DNA from: Betaproteobacteria bacterium | GTDB taxonomy: Bacteria > Pseudomonadota > Gammaproteobacteria > Burkholderiales > Rhodocyclaceae | Direction: 5' to 3' | Assembly: GCA_016880375.1 (NCBI GenBank) | Contig: JAEHDO010000380.1 | Location: 1 to 10,253 of the forward strand | Length of the DNA: 10,253 bases | Shown: positions 6,867 through 10,253 of the stretch, piece by piece | How positions within the stretch are numbered: the stretch's first letter is position 1 | Layout of the letters: every line of letters starts with the position of its first letter | Made by a program: the position numbers and the translations under genes | The notes under the pieces: generated by a model | What the model was told of the DNA's origin: nothing | Database searches by the model: none | Seen by the model: only the letters and a program-made list of their open reading frames with translations

Positions 6867-7748
6867 ATGAACCCTGCCTTCCGCACTATCGCCCTGATCG
6901 GCAAGTATAAAGGCCCGGAAATCGCCGAATCGCTGATGGCGCTGGCGGCGTTCCTCAAGAGCCGCGGCATCGACGTGCTGGTCGAGGAGGGCACCGCCGC
7001 CCTGGTGGGGGACAATGGCTTTCCCGTCGCGTCCTACGACAGCATCGGCGCGCGCGCCGACCTGGCCGTTGTGCTCGGCGGCGATGGCTCCATGCTGACC
7101 GCCGCACGACAGCTGGCCGAGGCCGGCGTTCCGCTGGTCGGCGTCAACCAGGGACGCCTCGGCTTCATGACCGATCTCGCCCGCGACGACATGCTTGACG
7201 GCGTGGCTGACCTCCTCGAAGGCAAGTTCAAGAGCGAGCAGCGCATTCTGCTGGAGGCTACCGTCCGGCGCGGCGACGCCGTCGCCTTCCAGACGCTGGC
7301 GCTCAATGATGTGGTGGTTAACAAGGGCGACCTCGGCCGAATGATCGAATTTGCAGTGTCCATCGACGGCGAGTTCATCTACAACCAGCGCTCCGATGGC
7401 CTCATCATCGCCACGCCCACCGGCTCCACCGCCTATGCGCTTTCTGCCAACGGTCCGATCCTGCATCCGGCAGTCCCCGGCATTGCCCTGGTGCCGCTTT
7501 GTCCGCATGCGCTGTCTAACCGGCCAATCACGGTGAGCGACGACAGCAGCATCGAGATCGTCCTGCATGCGCCGCACCGTGCCCGGGTGCATGCCGACGG
7601 GCAGGAAAAATTCGATATCGAGGCAGGCGACCATGTCAGCGTGGCGCGTTCCGAGCGATCGATCCGCTTTCTGCATCCGCTCGGCTACAGCTATTTCGCC
7701 ATGCTGCGCGAGAAGCTGCTCTGGAGCGAAACGCCGCGCCGTTACTGA
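6867..7748 (+). CDS. nadK: NAD kinase (ATP-NAD kinase)
   Basis: Phosphorylates NAD+ to NADP+ in the cytosol and so sets the NADP(H) supply for biosynthesis and for thioredoxin and glutathione reduction. The 293-aa product matches family length. The GGDGSML loop (71-77, catalytic Asp73), [14 protein letters not shown] (91-104), the substrate-binding LNDVVVNKG (146-154), and [16 protein letters not shown] (183-198) are all in order. The last stretch has Asn195 where many family members have Gly (SAGGPI), a mild variation. The start is the first ATG of the frame that retains the complete Rossmann-like N-terminus. It diverges from hrcA, whose start is 63-72 bp away, and is followed by recN after 10 bp, forming a likely two-gene operon. 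Confidence 0.97.
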   Translation: MNPAFRTIALIGKYKGPEIAESLMALAAFLKSRGIDVLVEEGTAALVGDNGFPVASYDSIGARADLAVVLGGDGSMLTAARQLAEAGVPLVGVNQGRLGFMTDLARDDMLDGVADLLEGKFKSEQRILLEATVRRGDAVAFQTLALNDVVVNKGDLGRMIEFAVSIDGEFIYNQRSDGLIIATPTGSTAYALSANGPILHPAVPGIALVPLCPHALSNRPITVSDDSSIEIVLHAPHRARVHADGQEKFDIEAGDHVSVARSERSIRFLHPLGYSYFAMLREKLLWSETPRRY

Positions 7749-7758
7749 TCCGCAAACG

Positions 7759-9408
7759 ATGCTGCGCCGTCTCTACATCCGTGACTACGTCATCGTTGAC
7801 CAGCTGGAACTGGAATTCTCCGCCGGCTTTGGGGCGCTGACCGGCGAGACCGGCGCCGGGAAATCCATTCTGGTCGACGCGCTCTCCCTTGCGCTGGGCG
7901 AGCGGGCGGATGCGGCCTCGGTGCGCAACGGCTGCGACAAGGCCGAGGTCTCGGCCGAGTTTGTCTTGTCCGCAGGCAGTCCGGCGGCCGCCTGGCTGCG
8001 CGCCAACGATTTCGACGGCGATGCCTGCCTGCTGCGGCGCGTAATGGAATCGAGCGGCCGCTCACGCGGCTACATCAACGGTATTCCGGCGACGCTGAAC
8101 CAGATGCGCGAAGCTGCCGATTTCCTGGCCGACATCCATGGCCAGCACGCCCATCACTGCCTGCTGCGCAGCGATGCGCAGCGCCAGTTGCTCGACGGCC
8201 TGGCCGGGCAGCGCCCCCTGGCCGACCAGGTGGCGTCGCTGCATGCGGCCTGGCGCAAGGCGAAAGAAGCACGCCAGGCAGCTGAAAGCAACGTCGAGGC
8301 CAATGCCCGCGAGCGCGAGATGCTGGCTTGGCAGGTAAAGGAGGTCGCTGCCCTCAGCTTCGATGCCTCAGGCTGGATCGAAACCGGTTTGGAGCATAAG
8401 CGGCTGGCGCATGCCGCCGCGCTGCAGGCAGGGGTGGAGGAGGCCCTGGAGGGGCTGTCCGAAGGCGAGCTGGCAGCCATGTGGCAGGTCGAACGGATGG
8501 GTGCCCGCCTGCGCCAGCTCATTGACTACGACCCGTCCCTGAAGGGTGCGCTGGAAACCATCGAGGGCGCCCAGATGCAGCTGCAGGAGGCTGCCCGTGC
8601 GCTGCGCCATTATCGCGGCCGCATTGACATCGACCCGGCGCGTCTCGCCGAGGTGGAGAGCCACATTCAGGCGGTGCATGATGCCGCGCGCAAATATCGG
8701 GTTCAGGCCGAGGAACTGCCGCAATTGCTGGCCGGCTGGGGTGCGCGCCTGTTGGAACTGGAAACCCTGCAGGATGCCGCCGTCCTGGCCGAACGCGAGG
8801 CGCAGGCGCAGCGTGAATACCTTGCCCGCGCGGAAACCCTGAGCAAGGGGCGACGGAAGGCTGCTGCCGCCCTCGGCAAGGGGGTGACCGAGGCCATGCA
8901 GCAGCTGGCCATGCCGGGGGGGCGCTTCGAGGTGGTGCTCGATAAGCTGCCGGAAGGCGCCGCTTATGGACTGGAGAACGTGGAATTCCGCGTCAGCGCG
9001 CACCCCGGCCAGCCCGGCGGGCCGCTGTCGAAAGTGGCGTCAGGCGGCGAGCTTTCCCGCATCGGGCTGGCCATCCAGGTCATCGCCTCGACGGCGGGCA
9101 ATGTGCCGACGCTGGTCTTTGACGAGGTCGATGTCGGCATCGGCGGCGGCGTTGCCGAGATCGTCGGGCGCCTGCTCAAGCAGCTCGGCAGCGAGCGCCA
9201 GGTGCTGTGCGTGACCCATCTGCCGCAGGTGGCGGCGCAGGCCGATTGGCAATGGACCATCGCCAAGGAGGGTGCGGGCAAGGGGATCGCCAGCCGCGTC
9301 ACGCCGCTGGATCGCGAGGGCCGTATCGAGGAGATCGCCCGCATGCTCGGTGGCGTCACGATCACGCCGACCACCCGCAAGCATGCAGCCGAGATGCTCG
9401 GTTATTGA
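7759..9408 (+). CDS. recN: DNA repair protein RecN (SMC-like ATPase)
   Basis: Cohesin-like ATPase that acts with RecA early in double-strand-break repair. The 549-aa product compares with 553 aa in E. coli. The N-terminal ATPase half shows [20 protein letters not shown] and Walker A GETGAGKS (29-36), followed by [12 protein letters not shown] (125-136). Residues about 155-375 are a rich antiparallel coiled coil with central Asp/Leu motifs. The C-terminal half has the ABC signature SGGELSR (428-434), Walker B TLVFDEVD (451-458) and H-loop [11 protein letters not shown] (486-496). The frame is open for 64 codons upstream, inside nadK; the ATG at 7759 is chosen because it gives the canonical N-terminus and lies 10 bp after the nadK stop. 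The ribosome site is weak, so coupling to nadK is likely. No LexA box (CTGT-N8-ACAG) is seen just upstream. Confidence 0.97.
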   Translation: MLRRLYIRDYVIVDQLELEFSAGFGALTGETGAGKSILVDALSLALGERADAASVRNGCDKAEVSAEFVLSAGSPAAAWLRANDFDGDACLLRRVMESSGRSRGYINGIPATLNQMREAADFLADIHGQHAHHCLLRSDAQRQLLDGLAGQRPLADQVASLHAAWRKAKEARQAAESNVEANAREREMLAWQVKEVAALSFDASGWIETGLEHKRLAHAAALQAGVEEALEGLSEGELAAMWQVERMGARLRQLIDYDPSLKGALETIEGAQMQLQEAARALRHYRGRIDIDPARLAEVESHIQAVHDAARKYRVQAEELPQLLAGWGARLLELETLQDAAVLAEREAQAQREYLARAETLSKGRRKAAAALGKGVTEAMQQLAMPGGRFEVVLDKLPEGAAYGLENVEFRVSAHPGQPGGPLSKVASGGELSRIGLAIQVIASTAGNVPTLVFDEVDVGIGGGVAEIVGRLLKQLGSERQVLCVTHLPQVAAQADWQWTIAKEGAGKGIASRVTPLDREGRIEEIARMLGGVTITPTTRKHAAEMLGY

Positions 9409-9971
9409 GCGATACCGGGTATTCCGAACATCGTCACGAGGCCGGTCGCGATGAAGACGCCGGCGGCGGTGTAGCGAATCGCCTTCATCGGCAGTTTCTG
9501 CGCCAGCGCCTCGCCCACCAGCACCGCCGGGATATTCGCGATCAGCATCCCCAGCGTGGTGCCGAGCACCACAGCCGCCAGGGCATCGAAGCGCGCCGCC
9601 AGCGCCACCGTGGCCAATTGCGTCTTGTCGCCCATCTCCGCGATGAAGAAGGCGATCGCCGTGGTGACGAAGGCGCCGGCCCGGTGCAGCTTGGGGTCGT
9701 CGTCGAGCGAATCCGGATGCAGCGCCCATAAACCGAAGCCGACGAAAAGCAGCCCCGTGGCCCAGGGCAGCACATGCGGGGCAATCAGGCTTGCCAGCCA
9801 GACCCCAACCGAGCCGGCCAATGCATGGTTGAGAATGGTGGCGACAAAAATGCCGAGGATGATCGCGCCCGGCTTTCTCATCCGCGCGGCGAGGACGAAG
9901 GACAGCAACTGGGTCTTGTCGCCGATCTCGGCCAGCGCGACGAGCACCGCCGACGTCAGGAATGCTTCCAT
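9402..9971 (-). CDS. TMEM165/Gdt1 (UPF0016) family membrane transporter, probable Mn2+ exporter
   Basis: Integral inner-membrane protein of 189 aa. It shows the two-fold internal repeat of the family, each half carrying the diagnostic E-phi-G-D-K-T motif on its first helix: EIGDKT (15-20) and EMGDKT (112-117). About six hydrophobic segments are visible (roughly 4-18, 36-60, 67-84, 98-115, 128-150, 165-183), with a short acidic/charged loop (86-97) between the halves. Family members exchange cations: yeast Gdt1 moves Ca2+ and Mn2+, and the Vibrio cholerae homologue MneA exports Mn2+; Mn export is therefore inferred here. The start at 9971 lies 13 bp after the fur stop and lacks an obvious ribosome site, which suggests coupling to fur. 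The stop overlaps recN by 7 bp, tail to tail. No room exists for a yybP-ykoY Mn riboswitch. Confidence 0.93.
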   Translation of the reverse strand: MEAFLTSAVLVALAEIGDKTQLLSFVLAARMRKPGAIILGIFVATILNHALAGSVGVWLASLIAPHVLPWATGLLFVGFGLWALHPDSLDDDPKLHRAGAFVTTAIAFFIAEMGDKTQLATVALAARFDALAAVVLGTTLGMLIANIPAVLVGEALAQKLPMKAIRYTAAGVFIATGLVTMFGIPGIAQ

Positions 9972-9980
9972 TCACGCGGG

Positions 9981-9995
9981 AGGATCAGCGATCCT
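9981..9995 (-). repeat. Perfect short hairpin across the fur stop codon
   Basis: AGGATC (9981-9986) pairs with GATCCT (9990-9995) around a 3-nt loop. On the minus strand it covers the last codons and stop of fur and ends 10 nt before the transporter start. It is not followed by a T-run on either strand, so it does not look like an intrinsic terminator; it may instead affect ribosome access to the downstream start. A six-base palindromic pair can also arise by chance. Confidence 0.35.
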
Positions 9996-10253
9996 GTTTC
10001 TTGTTCGGGCAGTTTGGCTTGATGCAGTCGGCGTAGAGGTAGAGGGCGTGCTCGCTCACCTGGAACCCGCGTTCCTTGGCGACCTTGTTCTGGCGCTTCT
10101 CGATCTCAGGATCGTAGAACTCCTCTACCTTGCCGCATTGCAGGCAGACGAGGTGATCATGGTGCTTGCCTTCATTCAGCTCGAATACTGCCTTTCCGGA
10201 CTCGAAATAGTGCCGCTCCAGCAAGCCTGCCTGTTCGAACTGGGTCAGCACGC
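9985..10253 (-). CDS. fur: Ferric uptake regulator Fur, 5' end outside the window
   Basis: Fe2+-dependent dimeric repressor of iron uptake and related genes. About 89 C-terminal residues are present. The upstream helix-turn-helix is outside the window, and the visible part begins at [15 protein letters not shown], the end of the DNA-recognition region. The metal-site cluster [18 protein letters not shown] follows, with the His-His-Asp-His run and structural zinc pair CLQC. Then come the dimerisation segment ALYLYADC and a second Cys pair in CIKPNC. The HHDHLVC.QCGKV.EF block is specific for Fur rather than Zur or PerR in proteobacteria. The first ATG-like codon inside the window is not the true start. 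It is followed 13 bp later by the Gdt1-family transporter gene, a plausible metal-homeostasis pair. Confidence 0.96.
   Translation of the reverse strand, partial: VLTQFEQAGLLERHYFESGKAVFELNEGKHHDHLVCLQCGKVEEFYDPEIEKRQNKVAKERGFQVSEHALYLYADCIKPNCPNKKQDR

Noticed and set aside
6804..7676. Possible N-terminal extension of hrcA by about 290 codons
   Set aside because: The frame is open, but it runs antisense through nadK. HrcA proteins begin at the MLD segment, and normal length is reached from 6794.
9040..9975. A 311-codon minus-strand frame over the transporter and the end of recN
   Set aside because: It overlaps the correct transporter frame, which has both ExGDKT motifs and clean hydrophobic segments. 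The alternative is Arg/Gly/Ala-rich shadow sequence.
9972..9984. yybP-ykoY manganese riboswitch ahead of the transporter gene
   Set aside because: Only 13 bp separate fur and the transporter, far less than the aptamer needs, and no aptamer-like sequence is seen in the end of fur.

Overview
The window comes from a high-GC proteobacterial chromosome, most likely a betaproteobacterium. The DnaK, GrpE, HrcA and Fur sequences, and the clustering of fur, recN, nadK, hrcA, hemH, grpE and dnaK, resemble the arrangement in Rhodocyclales and Burkholderiales; the exact genus cannot be read from the sequence. Almost every base belongs to a recognisable gene. I see no tRNA, rRNA, CRISPR array, insertion sequence or phage gene.

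Layout, left to right. Positions 1-2443 hold the minus-strand pair grpE then dnaK; dnaK is cut by the left edge. A 136-bp divergent gap separates grpE from a plus-strand Hanks-type Ser/Thr kinase (2580-3986) that carries a C-terminal cyclic-nucleotide-binding domain. The kinase converges on minus-strand trxC (thioredoxin 2). A 270-bp gap without an intact gene (4504-4773) follows. Next are minus-strand hrcA and hemH, joined by an ATGA overlap. Plus-strand nadK and recN diverge from hrcA across 63-72 bp. recN ends tail-to-tail, with a 7-bp overlap, against a minus-strand Gdt1/UPF0016 membrane transporter gene. That gene lies 13 bp downstream of fur, which is cut by the right edge.

Functional themes. 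The left two-thirds is a stress and protein-quality block: chaperone (DnaK), nucleotide exchange factor (GrpE), heat-shock repressor (HrcA) and a zinc-binding thioredoxin. Heat-shock sigma factor (RpoH, sigma-32) promoter motifs can be read upstream of dnaK (a consensus match), grpE, trxC and hrcA. No CIRCE operator (the HrcA binding site) is visible. This suggests sigma-32 control of the block, with HrcA possibly acting on targets outside the window. The right third combines NADP supply (NadK), recombination repair (RecN) and metal homeostasis (Fur, Gdt1-type likely Mn exporter); HemH adds heme synthesis.

The least ordinary items are the kinase-cNMP fusion placed inside the heat-shock cluster, the shared sigma-32 promoters, possible leaderless transcripts for the kinase and nadK, and a possible decayed CYTH-like fragment between hemH and trxC. 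Otherwise this is a largely housekeeping region, and I do not see a clear undescribed multi-gene system.
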